The notes under the pieces: generated by a model
What the model was told of the DNA's origin: nothing
What the model saw: only the letters and a program-made list of their open reading frames with translations
Databases searched by the model: none
Translations under genes and position numbers: made by a program
NCBI GenBank assembly: GCA_026126205.1
Contig: JAHCJP010000001.1
Span: forward strand, 310,001-374,000
Length of the DNA: 64,000 nt
Reading direction: 5' to 3'
Origin: Maricaulaceae bacterium
Lineage (GTDB): Bacteria; Pseudomonadota; Alphaproteobacteria; Caulobacterales; Maricaulaceae
Shown: positions 20,039 through 28,674 of the stretch, piece after piece
How positions within the stretch are numbered: position 1 is the first letter of the stretch
Layout: each line of letters opens with the position of its first letter

Positions 20039-20079
20039 AGGGGCGAAAGCAGATTCACCCCTGAAGGGAGCCGACCGAC

Positions 20080-20634
20080 ATGCTGATCACGCTGGGCGTC
20101 ATCGCCGTTCTCGCCGTCGTCATCGTCCTTATCTACAACCGGCTGGTCGCCCTGCGGCAAACCTGCCGCCAAGCCTGGGGCGATATCGACGTACAGCTGA
20201 AACAGCGCCATGACCTCGTCCCCAATCTCGTCGAAACGGTGAAAGGCTTCGCCAAGCACGAGAAAGAGACGCTGGAGAACGTCACCAAGGCCCGCCAGAT
20301 GGCCGTGGACGCCAAGTCCATCGAGGAGATGGCCGGGGCCGAAAACATGCTGACTGGCGCCCTGCGGCGCCTGTTCGCGGTCTCCGAGGCCTATCCGGAC
20401 TTGAAGGCCAATCAGAACTTCCTGGCGCTGCAGCACGAGCTGGCCGATCTGGAGAACAAGATCGCCGCCGCCCGCCGCTTCTTCAACAACGCCGTGGCCG
20501 AGTTCAACACCGCCATCGAACAGTTCCCGGCCGTGCTGCTGGCCAGCCCGTTCGGCTTCAAGGCCAAGCAGTTCTTCGAGGTCGCCGCAGCCGACCGCGC
20601 GGCGGTGGAGGCGGCGCCGAACGTAAAGTTCTAG
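20080..20634 (+). CDS. lemA: LemA family membrane protein
   Basis: Protein of 184 aa with one N-terminal transmembrane helix (residues 2-19) and a long helical coiled domain outside. Family motifs are YNRLVALRQTCRQAWGDIDV, QRHDLVPNLVETVKGFA and YPDLKANQNFLALQ, with a C-terminal FGF-type segment. The function of LemA is unclear. It is followed 10 bp downstream by an M48 protease gene, a recurrent pairing that suggests a joint role in membrane protein quality control. Confidence 0.92.
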   Translation: MLITLGVIAVLAVVIVLIYNRLVALRQTCRQAWGDIDVQLKQRHDLVPNLVETVKGFAKHEKETLENVTKARQMAVDAKSIEEMAGAENMLTGALRRLFAVSEAYPDLKANQNFLALQHELADLENKIAAARRFFNNAVAEFNTAIEQFPAVLLASPFGFKAKQFFEVAAADRAAVEAAPNVKF

Positions 20635-20644
20635 GGACAGTCAG

Positions 20645-21664
20645 ATGCTCGGGGCCGCCGGGCTTCGCACCCATATCTGGAACAACAATTTGAAATCCCT
20701 CGCCCTGCTGGCGGGGTTTCCGGTGCTGCTGATCCTGATCGGCTACGCCTTCGCGCTGGTGTTCGCGGCGCTCGGCGGCGGCGGCGCGTATTACGGCAAG
20801 GGCTATGGGCTTGAGGGCGATTTCGCCGCCGCCTGGGACATGATGCCGGTGATCATTCCCGTGGCGCTGGGCGCCGCCGCGATCTGGTTCGCCATCGCCT
20901 GGTTCTCGCACCAGGCGATCATCGACGCCGCCACCGGGGCGCACAAGGTCTCCCGCGCCGAGGAGAAACGTCTCTACAACCTGCTGGAAAACCTCTGTAT
21001 CTCGCGCGGCATCACCATGCCGCACCTGCGCATCATCGAAACCCCGGCGATGAACGCCTACGCCAGCGGCCTGACCGACAAGCATTACGCCGTCACCGTC
21101 ACCCGCGGCCTGATGAACGGGCTGAACGATGCAGAGGTGGAGGCGGTGCTGGCGCATGAACTCTCCCACATCCGTCACCGCGATGTGCGCATGCTGGTGA
21201 TCGCGGTGATCTTCGCCGGCATCATCAGTTTCGCCGTGCAGGCTGGCCTGCGCGGCTTCCTGCGCGGGGCCATGTTCCGCGCCGGACGCGGTCGGCGGGG
21301 CGGCGGCGGCAACGCCGCCATCCTGATCCTGATCGCTTTCGCCATTCTGGCCATCGCCTATGTGCTGGCGCTGGTGATCCGTTTTTCGCTGTCGCGCCGC
21401 CGCGAATACATGGCCGACGCCGGGGCGGTGGAGCTGACCAAGAACCCGGACGCGATGATCGCGGCGCTGGAGAAAATCTCCGGCCGCGCCGAGATCGAGA
21501 AGGCCCCCAGCGAAGTACGGGAAATGTTCATCGAGAACCCGCGCGAGGCCGGTTTCGCCGGCATGTTCGCCACCCACCCGCCGATCGAGAAACGCATCGA
21601 AGCGCTGGTGCGCTATGCCGGCGGCCGCCGCCGCGAACGCGCCAGCAGCATTCCGGCGGTGTGA
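20645..21664 (+). CDS. M48 family membrane zinc metalloprotease (HtpX-like)
   Basis: Integral membrane protease of 339 aa with about four transmembrane helices: residues about 18-44, 70-88, 190-210 and 225-248. The zinc motif HELSH is at about 171-175, and the third ligand glutamate is in RREYMADAGAVELT. The helix arrangement and zinc motif match HtpX-type proteases. Its partner lemA is immediately upstream in the same operon. Confidence 0.9.
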   Translation: MLGAAGLRTHIWNNNLKSLALLAGFPVLLILIGYAFALVFAALGGGGAYYGKGYGLEGDFAAAWDMMPVIIPVALGAAAIWFAIAWFSHQAIIDAATGAHKVSRAEEKRLYNLLENLCISRGITMPHLRIIETPAMNAYASGLTDKHYAVTVTRGLMNGLNDAEVEAVLAHELSHIRHRDVRMLVIAVIFAGIISFAVQAGLRGFLRGAMFRAGRGRRGGGGNAAILILIAFAILAIAYVLALVIRFSLSRRREYMADAGAVELTKNPDAMIAALEKISGRAEIEKAPSEVREMFIENPREAGFAGMFATHPPIEKRIEALVRYAGGRRRERASSIPAV

Positions 21665-21678
21665 CCCTGCGCCTTGAT

Positions 21679-21704
21679 CCCCGCCGCCATTTGGCGCGGG
21701 GGGA
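21679..21704 (+). terminator. Possible hairpin after the M48 protease gene
   Basis: A GC-rich stem, CCCCGCCGCC with GGCGCGGGG, flanks an ATTT loop about 15 bp after the stop codon. There is one bulge and no U-tract, so it may be a rho-independent-like end or just a stabilising hairpin. Confidence 0.35.
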
Positions 21705-21720
21705 TGGACGGGTGGAGGGA

Positions 21721-21789
21721 CGCGCGGGACGCCGTGGGCGTCTGATTACGCGGTCATGGATACGCCTGACGCCATCGGCGTCCCGCGCG
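21721..21789. repeat. Long inverted repeat, 14-bp perfect outer arms
   Basis: CGCGCGGGACGCCG at 21721-21734 is the exact reverse complement of 21776-21789. Inside it, TGGGCGTC (from 21735) pairs with GACGCCA (21768-21774) with one bulge. The stem is therefore about 21 pairs around a loop of about 25 bases. It is between two convergent genes. Confidence 0.65.
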
Positions 21790-22032
21790 CGGAGATTTCC
21801 CGGACGCTCTCGCCCCCGTTTCCAGGGCGGCGGATGGGTACGATCGGGCGGTTAGTGTCGTCCGCCCCCGCCGCCGGCCGCGCCGGGCCCGCCGGACGTC
21901 ACCCCGGCGGGACGGACGCGCTCCGCACTTCCGGCCGCCGCTTGCCGACGCGGGCCCGCGCCCTCCGAAGCAGCCGGAACGGCAAGGAGTATACGGCCAG
22001 ACCGGCCGGTGCGGATAACTCGCCGTCCGATC

Positions 22033-22152
22033 CTGTCATCCCGGACAGACCGCAGGTCTGATCCGGGACCCATAACCCCTTGTCCGGAAAGGCCGCTTGG
22101 GTCCCGGGCCTCTCCCGGATCGCTGCGCGTCCGGGCTCGCCCGGGATGACAG
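22033..22152. repeat. REP-like inverted pair (CTGTCATCCCGG family)
   Basis: CTGTCATCCCGG at 22033-22044 is the exact reverse complement of 22141-22152. The inner edges GGGACCCA (22065-22072) and TGGGTCCC (22098-22105) also pair. Each arm holds its own smaller palindrome. The type resembles dispersed intergenic palindromes of alphaproteobacteria. It differs from the element at 1209-1320, so at least two REP-like families are present. Confidence 0.7.
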
Positions 22153-22200
22153 GGTGTGTTGGATAAGCGCACCTTCACCCGTCATTGCGGATGCGGCGTT

Positions 22201-23337
22201 TTACGAACTGGGCCGCGATTTGCGCCGGGATGGCGCGGGTTTTCCGCCCGGCTCCGCCGCCGTCTCTTCGGCCAGCAGCGGGGCGTAGGAGCGAGCGTAG
22301 AGGAACCAGACCGAGCTCATCAGCGCCGCGATCACCGGCCCGATGATAATGCCTGCCGCGCCGAACAGGGCGATGCCGCCAAGGGTGGAGATCAGCACCA
22401 TCAGGTCGTTGAGTTTCGCATCGCGCCCCACCAGCCGCGGCCGCAGCAGATTGTCGATATTCATGATCACCACGAAGCCGAACACGGCGAGGCCGATGGC
22501 CGGCGCGGTCTCGCCCGTGGCGAACAGCCACACCGCCGCCGGCCCCCAGACCAGCGGCGTGCCGACGCCGGGGATGATCGACAGCAGCCCGGCGATCAGG
22601 CCCCAGAACGCCGCGCCGGGCACGCCGGCGACGGCGAGGGCGAAGCCGGTCACCGCGCCCTGGAGCAGGCCGATCAGAAATGTGCCTTTCACCACGGCGC
22701 GGATGGTGGACAGCGCTCGCCGCGCCAGCAGGTCGCGGTCTTTCTGCGGCAGCGGCATGAAGCCCAGCGCCCGGCCGGACGCCTTCGGCCCGGCGGTGAG
22801 GAAGAAATACAACGCGAACAGCAGCACGATCAGGTTCAGGAACAGCATCAAGGTGGAGCCGCCGATGCGCGCCAGCCCGCTCATGATGATCGACCCGGCG
22901 GAAGAGGCGAGTTCGCCGAGCTGCGCCGTAATCTGCCCATGATACTGCTCAAGCGCCTCTCGCGGCAGCCAGTCAGGCAGGGCGTCCCAGCCCTGAAGGC
23001 GGATATTGTCCACCAGTTCGCGCGCCCACGGCCCCAGATTGGCCGTCACCTCGGCCGCCTCGGCGGCGATGACGCCGGCCAGGATCGGAACCGGCACCAG
23101 CAGGATCAGCAGCGTTAAAGCCAGTACAAGACCGGCGGCGATACGGGACCGCCCCCTGAACAGGCCTGTCAAACGCACCTGCAACGGCCACAGGATGATC
23201 GTCAGAACCGCGGCCAGGAATACCGCGCCCAGAAAGTCGCGCACCATCCAGGCGAACACGGCGGTGACGGCCAGCGCCAGCGCCAGAATGAAATTGCGTT
23301 GCAGCGTCAGCCGCTTGTCACCGCTGTCCTCAGCCAT
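22201..23337 (-). CDS. AI-2E family transporter (TqsA/YdiK-like permease)
   Basis: Inner-membrane protein of 378 aa with seven or eight helices in the AI-2E family arrangement: helices at the N-terminus, a soluble helical segment (about residues 90-160), then a helical bundle. Family features are LTIILWPLQVRL, LIAGLLSIIPGVGTPLVWGP and NIDNLLRPRLVG. Members export varied small molecules or act in sodium/proton exchange; the substrate here cannot be told. It overlaps the TRAP large permease by 8 bp, so it is part of that operon. Confidence 0.88.
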   Translation of the reverse strand: MAEDSGDKRLTLQRNFILALALAVTAVFAWMVRDFLGAVFLAAVLTIILWPLQVRLTGLFRGRSRIAAGLVLALTLLILLVPVPILAGVIAAEAAEVTANLGPWARELVDNIRLQGWDALPDWLPREALEQYHGQITAQLGELASSAGSIIMSGLARIGGSTLMLFLNLIVLLFALYFFLTAGPKASGRALGFMPLPQKDRDLLARRALSTIRAVVKGTFLIGLLQGAVTGFALAVAGVPGAAFWGLIAGLLSIIPGVGTPLVWGPAAVWLFATGETAPAIGLAVFGFVVIMNIDNLLRPRLVGRDAKLNDLMVLISTLGGIALFGAAGIIIGPVIAALMSSVWFLYARSYAPLLAEETAAEPGGKPAPSRRKSRPSS

Positions 23338-24913
23338 AAAGCGCTCCCGGTAGCCAGGTGGCGAGCCAGGGCATAAGCGCCACCACCAGGATCATCAGCA
23401 ACTGGATCGCTACGAACGGGGCCGCGCCGCGATAGATCGCCCCCGTCGTCACCTGCGGCGGCGCCACGCCCCGCAAATAGAACAGCGCGAAACCGAACGG
23501 CGGGGTCAGAAAGCTGGTCTGCAGGTTCAGCGCCATCAGCACGCCCAGCCACACCGGGTCGACGCCCATCATCAGCAGGATCGGCGCGACGATCGGCACC
23601 ACCACGAAAGTGATCTCGATAAAGTCCAGGAAAAAGCCGAGCACGAACATCACCAGCATGACGATGGCCAGCGCGCCCCATTTGCCGCCGGGCACGGCCT
23701 CCAGCGCGTGGCGGACCACCTCGTCGCCGCCCAGCTCGCGGAACACCAGCGCGAACAGCGCCGCTCCGATCAGGATCACGAACACCATCGCCGAAATGCG
23801 GGCGGTGGAGGTCATCACCTCGTCCAGCACGCCGGAGCGCTTCAGCCGGATCAGGCTGACCGCCGCGCCCGCCGCCGCCAGCGCGCACAGGGCGAAGGCG
23901 AGGTTGATCGCCGCGCCGCCGCCGCCCTCGCGCCCGAGCCGCAAGTCGATAATCAGGCTGAGGCCAACAAGGCCGATCAGCGCCAGCGCGCCCAGCGCGG
24001 CCACGATCTGGCCGCCGCGCGGATTGCCATTGCCCCCGGCGTTGCGAAACCCGGCGAGGAAGATAGCCCCCGCCGCGCCGACGGCCGCCGCCTCGGTCGG
24101 CGTCGCCAGCCCGGCGAGGATGGACCCTAGAACCGCCACGATCAGCGCCAGCGGCGGCAGCAACGCCTTCAGGATGCGCCCCCAGTCGGCGCCGCCTTCC
24201 GGCTTCGGCGCCGCGGGCGCGTCGGCGGGACGGAAGATGGCGACGCCGACCTGGTAGAGAACATAGGCGCCGACCAGCAGCAGACCGGGGATCAGCGCCC
24301 CGGCGAACAGATCACCCACAGAGACGATGTCCGGAGAGAATACGCCCTGCGCCCGCTGGGCGGTGGCGTAGGCGTTCGACATCTGGTCGCCCAGCAGCAC
24401 CAGAACGATGGAGGGCGGGATGATCTGCCCCAACGTTCCCGAGGCGGCGATGGAGCCGGAGGCGAGGGCGGGCGAATAGCCGCGCTTCAGCATGGTGGGC
24501 AGCGACAGCAGGCCCATGGTGACCACCGTGGCGCCGACAATGCCGGTGGATGCGGCCAGCAGCGCACCGACCACCACCACCGAAATGCCGAGACCGCCGC
24601 GCAGCGAGCCGAACAAATCGCCCATCGCACCCAGCAATTCTTCGGCGAGCCGCGACTTCTCCAGCATCACGCCCATGAAGACGAACAGCGGCACGGCGAC
24701 GAGGATCTGGCGGTCCATCTCCATCATGCCGCCATAAATGCGCTGCGGAAACGCGCGCATGTGAATGGCGTCGAAAGCGCCCAGCGACCAACCGATCAGC
24801 GCGAAGGCCAATGCCACCCCGGCCAGTGTGAACGCCACCGGATAGCCACGCAGCAGCGCGGCGAAGGCGGCGATGAACATCAGGAAGGGGAGATACTCCA
24901 GTAACAGGTCCAT
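23330..24913 (-). CDS. dctM: TRAP transporter large permease (DctM/TakM-like)
   Basis: Membrane ion-coupled subunit of a tripartite TRAP importer, 527 aa with about 14 hydrophobic segments. Recognisable blocks are VAVPLFVFMGVMLEKS, GATVVTMGLLSLPTML, IPPSIVLVLLGDQM, ATPTEAAAVGA and LQTSFLTPPFGFALFYL. It is longer than the usual 430 aa because of an extra pair of helices in the centre, a feature of the 2-oxoacid (Tak) branch as I recall it. It works with the DctQ and DctP genes just upstream. Confidence 0.92.
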   Translation of the reverse strand: MDLLLEYLPFLMFIAAFAALLRGYPVAFTLAGVALAFALIGWSLGAFDAIHMRAFPQRIYGGMMEMDRQILVAVPLFVFMGVMLEKSRLAEELLGAMGDLFGSLRGGLGISVVVVGALLAASTGIVGATVVTMGLLSLPTMLKRGYSPALASGSIAASGTLGQIIPPSIVLVLLGDQMSNAYATAQRAQGVFSPDIVSVGDLFAGALIPGLLLVGAYVLYQVGVAIFRPADAPAAPKPEGGADWGRILKALLPPLALIVAVLGSILAGLATPTEAAAVGAAGAIFLAGFRNAGGNGNPRGGQIVAALGALALIGLVGLSLIIDLRLGREGGGGAAINLAFALCALAAAGAAVSLIRLKRSGVLDEVMTSTARISAMVFVILIGAALFALVFRELGGDEVVRHALEAVPGGKWGALAIVMLVMFVLGFFLDFIEITFVVVPIVAPILLMMGVDPVWLGVLMALNLQTSFLTPPFGFALFYLRGVAPPQVTTGAIYRGAAPFVAIQLLMILVVALMPWLATWLPGALYG

Positions 24914-24917
24914 GCCG

Positions 24918-25697
24918 TTACAGCTCCCGCGTCACGGCCATCGGCCGTTCCGGCGCCTCGCGCCCGGCTATGGTCAGCGCCGCGCGCCCCGCCATCGCCA
25001 GCCCCTGTAACAGCATCAGCACCGCGAACAGCGGGATCGCGGTCTTGAGCAGGAACACCAGTGGCAGGCCGTCGCTCTCTCGCGAGCGCTCCAGGATCCG
25101 CCAGGCGTTGTTCACATACGGTCCCGAGGTGACGAGGATCACCCAGCACATCGGAATCAGCGCCAGATAGGTTCCGGCGATCTCCGTCCACGCCTTGCCG
25201 CGTTCAGTCAGCCGCGCATAGAGAATGTCGACCCGGACATGACCGCCGGCCAGAAGAGTCGATCCCGCCGACAGCAGGAACAGCAGCGCGTGCATGTAGA
25301 TCACGCTTTCCTGCAGCCGGGTGGAGGCGAAGCCGAACACATAGCGCTGGATGACGACCGTGACCGTGACCAGCACCAGTCCGAGCGCCAGCCAGCGCGC
25401 GGCGTCGCCGATGGTGCGGTTGATCGCGTCTATGCTCAGAATACCGGCGCGCAGGCCGCGTTCAGCCGGGCGGGGCAGAGGCGCGAACCGCCCCCACAGG
25501 GCTAGCAACAGCGGCAGCAACAGCAGGGGGGACAGCAGGGTTCCCGCCTGGCCCAGCGCCGCCCCGAACGGCCCCGCGGCGGCGTAGAGATTCTGCTGCA
25601 TCCAGCCGGTCAGCGCGCCGCCGGAGACGCCGTCATAGACGGTCAGTCCGGCGCCGAGACCGGCCAGGATCAGAAACAGCCAGTCCCCCGCCCGCAT
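24918..25697 (-). CDS. dctQ: TRAP transporter small permease (DctQ), extended
   Basis: Small membrane subunit that bridges the solute-binding protein and DctM. The ATG at 25697 gives 259 aa, beginning 5 bp after the dctP stop; an in-frame ATG at 25763 would overlap dctP by 61 bp and is less likely. The DctQ core (four helices, with QRYVFGFASTRLQE and GGHVRVDILYARL) occupies residues about 90-250. Two further N-terminal helices make it longer than the usual 170 aa. Confidence 0.88.
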   Translation of the reverse strand: MRAGDWLFLILAGLGAGLTVYDGVSGGALTGWMQQNLYAAAGPFGAALGQAGTLLSPLLLLPLLLALWGRFAPLPRPAERGLRAGILSIDAINRTIGDAARWLALGLVLVTVTVVIQRYVFGFASTRLQESVIYMHALLFLLSAGSTLLAGGHVRVDILYARLTERGKAWTEIAGTYLALIPMCWVILVTSGPYVNNAWRILERSRESDGLPLVFLLKTAIPLFAVLMLLQGLAMAGRAALTIAGREAPERPMAVTREL

Positions 25698-25702
25698 GGC
25701 GC

Positions 25703-26824
25703 CTAGCCGTTGAACAACATGGCGCGGTGCTGGAAGTAGGGCGCCTCGGAGATCGCGCCCCATTCATGACCACGGCGGCGGGCGATGATATAGCTGTCAT
25801 AGACGCGCCGGGTGATGGAATCGGCGCGCGCCGCATCGGCCAGAACCTGTTCCGAGACCTCGATCATCCGCCGCCATATCTCCGGCGAAAAATCGCGCAA
25901 CTGCACGTTATGCTGCTCCTTCAGCACCCGCAGGGCGATGGCGTTCTGGTGCACGAACTCCCCCAGGCTGAGATCGTTAGCCGCGCGGCAGGCGGCGCGG
26001 ATGATCGCCTGATGTTCTGACGGCAGGCCGTCCCAGACGCCGCGGTTGATCCCGAGGCCAAGGGCGGAACCCGGCTCATGAAAGCCGGGGCCGTAATAAT
26101 AGCGCGCCTCGCGGTGGAAGCCGAAGGCGAGGTCGTTCCAAGGCCCCACCCATTCGGTGGCGTCGATGGCGCCGGACTGCAGGGCCGGATAGATCTCGCC
26201 GCCGGACAGCGCCACCGCCGCGCCGCCCAGCTGGCGGATCACCTCGCCGCCAAGGCCGGGGATGCGCATGCGCAGGCCGCGGAAATCGTCAAGGCTGTTG
26301 ATCTCGCGCTTGAACCAGCCGCCCATCTGGTGGCCAGTGTTGCCGGCGGCGAAGGTGATGATGTTGAACTGGCCGGCCAGTTCTTCCCACAGCTCCTGCC
26401 CGCCGCCGAAATCCAGCCAGGCGTTGGTCTCCACCGCGTTCAGCCCCATTGGGACAGAGCAATAGAAGTTGAAGGCCGGCGAGCGCCCGGCCCAGTAATA
26501 GTCGGCGGCGTGATACATGTCGGCGACGCCAGTGGAGACGGCGTCGAACGCCTCGAACGCGCCGACGATCTCGCCCGCCGCATAGACGCGCACGCGCAGC
26601 TCGCCGCCGGACATCTGTGAAATCAGTTGCGCCGTGCGCTCGGCCGCGGTGCCGAGGCCGGGAAAGTTCGGCGGCCAGGTGGTGACCATGCGCAGTTCGC
26701 GCGTGCGGCGGCGGGCGACGGCCGGGGCGGCGGGCGTTTCGCCATTGGTCTGCGCCGGGCTGCAGGCGCTGGCCGCGGCCGCCGCGGCGATGGCGGCGCC
26801 GCCAATAAACCTGCGTCTGTCCAT
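25703..26824 (-). CDS. dctP: TRAP solute-binding protein, TakP-like (2-oxoacid type)
   Basis: Periplasmic receptor of 373 aa. The start at 26824 has GGGGAGAA upstream and gives a twin-arginine leader, MDRRRFIGGAAIAAAA, ending near SACS. Mature blocks WPPNFPGLGTAAER, GNTGHQMGGWFKREI, LRMRIPGLGGEVIRQLGG and ATEWVGPWNDLAFG closely follow Rhodobacter TakP, which binds 2-oxoacids such as pyruvate. Those deaminase and kynurenine pathways in the window yield 2-oxoacids or alanine, so uptake of related substrates is plausible but inferred. Confidence 0.92.
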   Translation of the reverse strand: MDRRRFIGGAAIAAAAAASACSPAQTNGETPAAPAVARRRTRELRMVTTWPPNFPGLGTAAERTAQLISQMSGGELRVRVYAAGEIVGAFEAFDAVSTGVADMYHAADYYWAGRSPAFNFYCSVPMGLNAVETNAWLDFGGGQELWEELAGQFNIITFAAGNTGHQMGGWFKREINSLDDFRGLRMRIPGLGGEVIRQLGGAAVALSGGEIYPALQSGAIDATEWVGPWNDLAFGFHREARYYYGPGFHEPGSALGLGINRGVWDGLPSEHQAIIRAACRAANDLSLGEFVHQNAIALRVLKEQHNVQLRDFSPEIWRRMIEVSEQVLADAARADSITRRVYDSYIIARRRGHEWGAISEAPYFQHRAMLFNG

Positions 26825-26825
26825 A

Positions 26826-27599
26826 TCAATTCTCCCCGTCTTCCCCGTGTCCCGGTCCATCTTCCACCGCGTCTTCACTGATATTCAACGGCTGCCACCC
26901 GGACGGCGTCAGCACCTCCAGCGGCCGGTAGCGGGCCTTGTAGGCCATTTTGGCGCTGCCCGGCACCCAATAGCCCAGATAAACATAACCGCCGCCCGCC
27001 TGCGCGGTGCGCCGGATGGCGTCGAGGATCAGGAAGCTGCCGGGGCTGTTCGCCGCGTCATCGGGATCGAAGAAGCTGTAAAGCAGCGAAGGGCCGTCGC
27101 GCACCTGGTCGATCAGGGCCGCGGCGCGCAGCCGGCCCGCATCATCGCGGTATTCGGCAATATAGCTGCGCTGGGCCCCGTCCTCGACCATCATCACGTA
27201 ATCGCCGAAGCTCATCCCGGCCATGTCGCCGCCGGCGTGCCGGCTGTTCAGATAGCGCTGCAGAAGCTGGTACTGCTCCTCCGTCGCCTCGGCGGGCGCC
27301 GCCGCGAAATGCAGATGGGCGTTACGCGCCAGGACGCGACGATAGCCGCGCGTCCACCGGAAGCCCTCCGCCGGAACCCGGCAGGCGCGGCAGGCGTCGC
27401 ACTGTTCGCAGGCCGGCCGGTACAGCACCGCCTGCGAGCGGCGGAACCCGGCGCGCGTCAGTGCGTCGTTCAGCGCCGGCCCCTCGCCGGGATCAAGGCG
27501 CGTGAACAGCTTCCGCTCCATCCGCCCGGGCAGATACGGGCAGGGCGTGGCCGCCGTGAGAAAGAACGGAATTTTGCGTTCGGTGAAAGGATGCGTCAC
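26826..27599 (-). CDS. bpt: Leucyl-tRNA-protein transferase of the N-degron pathway (Bpt)
   Basis: Bacterial aminoacyl-tRNA-protein transferase related to eukaryotic Ate1, 257 aa, which adds leucine to proteins with N-terminal Asp or Glu and so marks them for ClpS/ClpAP. The N-terminus FFLTAATPCPYLPGRMERKLF and the cysteine cluster C64, C67, C70, C73 are characteristic, followed by a GNAT-like domain with YVYLGYWVPGSAKMAYKARY. The start is GTG at 27599. It ends 1 bp before the dctP start on the same strand. Confidence 0.94.
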   Translation of the reverse strand: MTHPFTERKIPFFLTAATPCPYLPGRMERKLFTRLDPGEGPALNDALTRAGFRRSQAVLYRPACEQCDACRACRVPAEGFRWTRGYRRVLARNAHLHFAAAPAEATEEQYQLLQRYLNSRHAGGDMAGMSFGDYVMMVEDGAQRSYIAEYRDDAGRLRAAALIDQVRDGPSLLYSFFDPDDAANSPGSFLILDAIRRTAQAGGGYVYLGYWVPGSAKMAYKARYRPLEVLTPSGWQPLNISEDAVEDGPGHGEDGEN

Positions 27600-27672
27600 G
27601 GCGGTCCCGAATCCCTCGCGGAGTCAGGAACAGAGCCTAGCGCATCCTTTCAGCGGCTTGAAACGGCGTTAC

Positions 27673-28590
27673 TTACTGCGGCAGGGCGTGCCCGGCGGGC
27701 AGCACCGGCGCCTCGCGCAGCAGCACGATCGACAGCCGCCGGTTGCCGGCCATGTAGGGATCGTCCGGGAACAGGGGCTCCGAGCCGCCTTTGCCGCGCA
27801 CTTCGTAGATGCGGTCGTTGGTAATGCCGGAGCGTTGCAGGATGCGGCGGGCGGCGTTGGCGCGGTCGGCCGACAGCTCCCAGTTGGAATAGCGGGAATC
27901 CGGCTGCTGGCCGGCATCGGTGTGGCCGGAGATCGACAGCCGGTTCGGCAGCCGCATGGCGATGTCGGCCACGGCGCGCAGCAGCACCACGGCGCGTTCA
28001 TTCGGCTCCGCGGCGCCGGCCTGGAACATCGGGCGGCCTTCCTGGTCGATCAGCTGGATGCGCAGGCCTTCCGGCGTCTGGTCGATGATCACGTGTCGCG
28101 ACAGCTCGGCCAGTTCCGGCATGTCCTGCATGGACTGGCGCAGCGACAGTTCCGCGCTGGCCAGTTCGGCCTCCTCGCGGCGGGCGAGGGCGCCGGCCAG
28201 CGCGTTTTCGGTCACTTCGGGGGCCTCTGTGGCGCTGGAGGCGGCGTCGGGGCTGATCTGCTGATCACTGGTCTCGCGGCGCGATTCCGGCGACAGGCGC
28301 TCGATAACGGCTGAGGAGCCGCGCGATTGATCGCTGTCCTCGCCCAGCGCCGTGCCGGCGAGAATGGACCCGGAGCCGGAGGTGGAGGGGCTGACGCTGG
28401 CCGGTGCGAAATAGTCGGCGATGCCGCGTTTCTGTTCCGGCGTGGTGGTGTTGATCAGCCACATCAGCAGGAAGAACGCCATCATAGCGGTCACGAAGTC
28501 CGCATAGGCGACCTTCCACGCGCCGCCATGGTGGCCGTGATCGCCGCCTTTCTTGACTTTCTTGATGACGACGGCTTGATCCCGCGCCAT
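27673..28590 (-). CDS. motB: Flagellar stator protein MotB
   Basis: Proton-channel and peptidoglycan-anchoring stator subunit, 305 aa. A cytoplasmic basic N-terminus is followed by one transmembrane helix with the essential Asp31 in AYADFVTAMMAFFLLMWL. A low-complexity linker of about 100 residues comes next, then a C-terminal OmpA-like domain (SISGHTDAGQQ, SADRANAARRIL). Start is ATG 28590 with GGTGGAG upstream. motA is not adjacent, so the stator genes are split in this genome. Confidence 0.94.
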   Translation of the reverse strand: MARDQAVVIKKVKKGGDHGHHGGAWKVAYADFVTAMMAFFLLMWLINTTTPEQKRGIADYFAPASVSPSTSGSGSILAGTALGEDSDQSRGSSAVIERLSPESRRETSDQQISPDAASSATEAPEVTENALAGALARREEAELASAELSLRQSMQDMPELAELSRHVIIDQTPEGLRIQLIDQEGRPMFQAGAAEPNERAVVLLRAVADIAMRLPNRLSISGHTDAGQQPDSRYSNWELSADRANAARRILQRSGITNDRIYEVRGKGGSEPLFPDDPYMAGNRRLSIVLLREAPVLPAGHALPQ

Positions 28591-28641
28591 GACGCTCCAC
28601 CTCATTCACCCGGCGTCATCATGGCCGAACACGGTTAAGGT

Positions 28642-28656
28642 CCGGTTTCGAACCGG
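28642..28656. promoter_or_regulatory. Palindrome between motB and flavin reductase
   Basis: CCGGTT-TCG-AACCGG is a perfect 6-bp inverted repeat in the 84-bp divergent spacer, ending 18 bp before the flavin reductase start. It could be an operator or a leader hairpin. Confidence 0.3.
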
Positions 28657-28674
28657 CGATTCGGAGACAATCCC

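Larger units (their letters stand above)
21665..22200. other. Gene-free 536-bp intergenic stretch
   Basis: It lies between the ends of the M48 protease gene (plus) and the AI-2E permease gene (minus). Open frames here have no recognisable protein content. It holds the hairpin at 21679, a long inverted repeat at 21721-21789 and a REP-like pair at 22033-22152. The part around 21855-21960 is very GC-rich and I see nothing defined in it. Confidence 0.6.

Noticed and set aside
20039..20068. AGGGGCGAA...TTCACCCCT hairpin between parC and lemA as a terminator
   Set aside because: The stem has a mismatch, there is no U-tract, and it partly precedes the lemA ribosome binding site; too weak to call.
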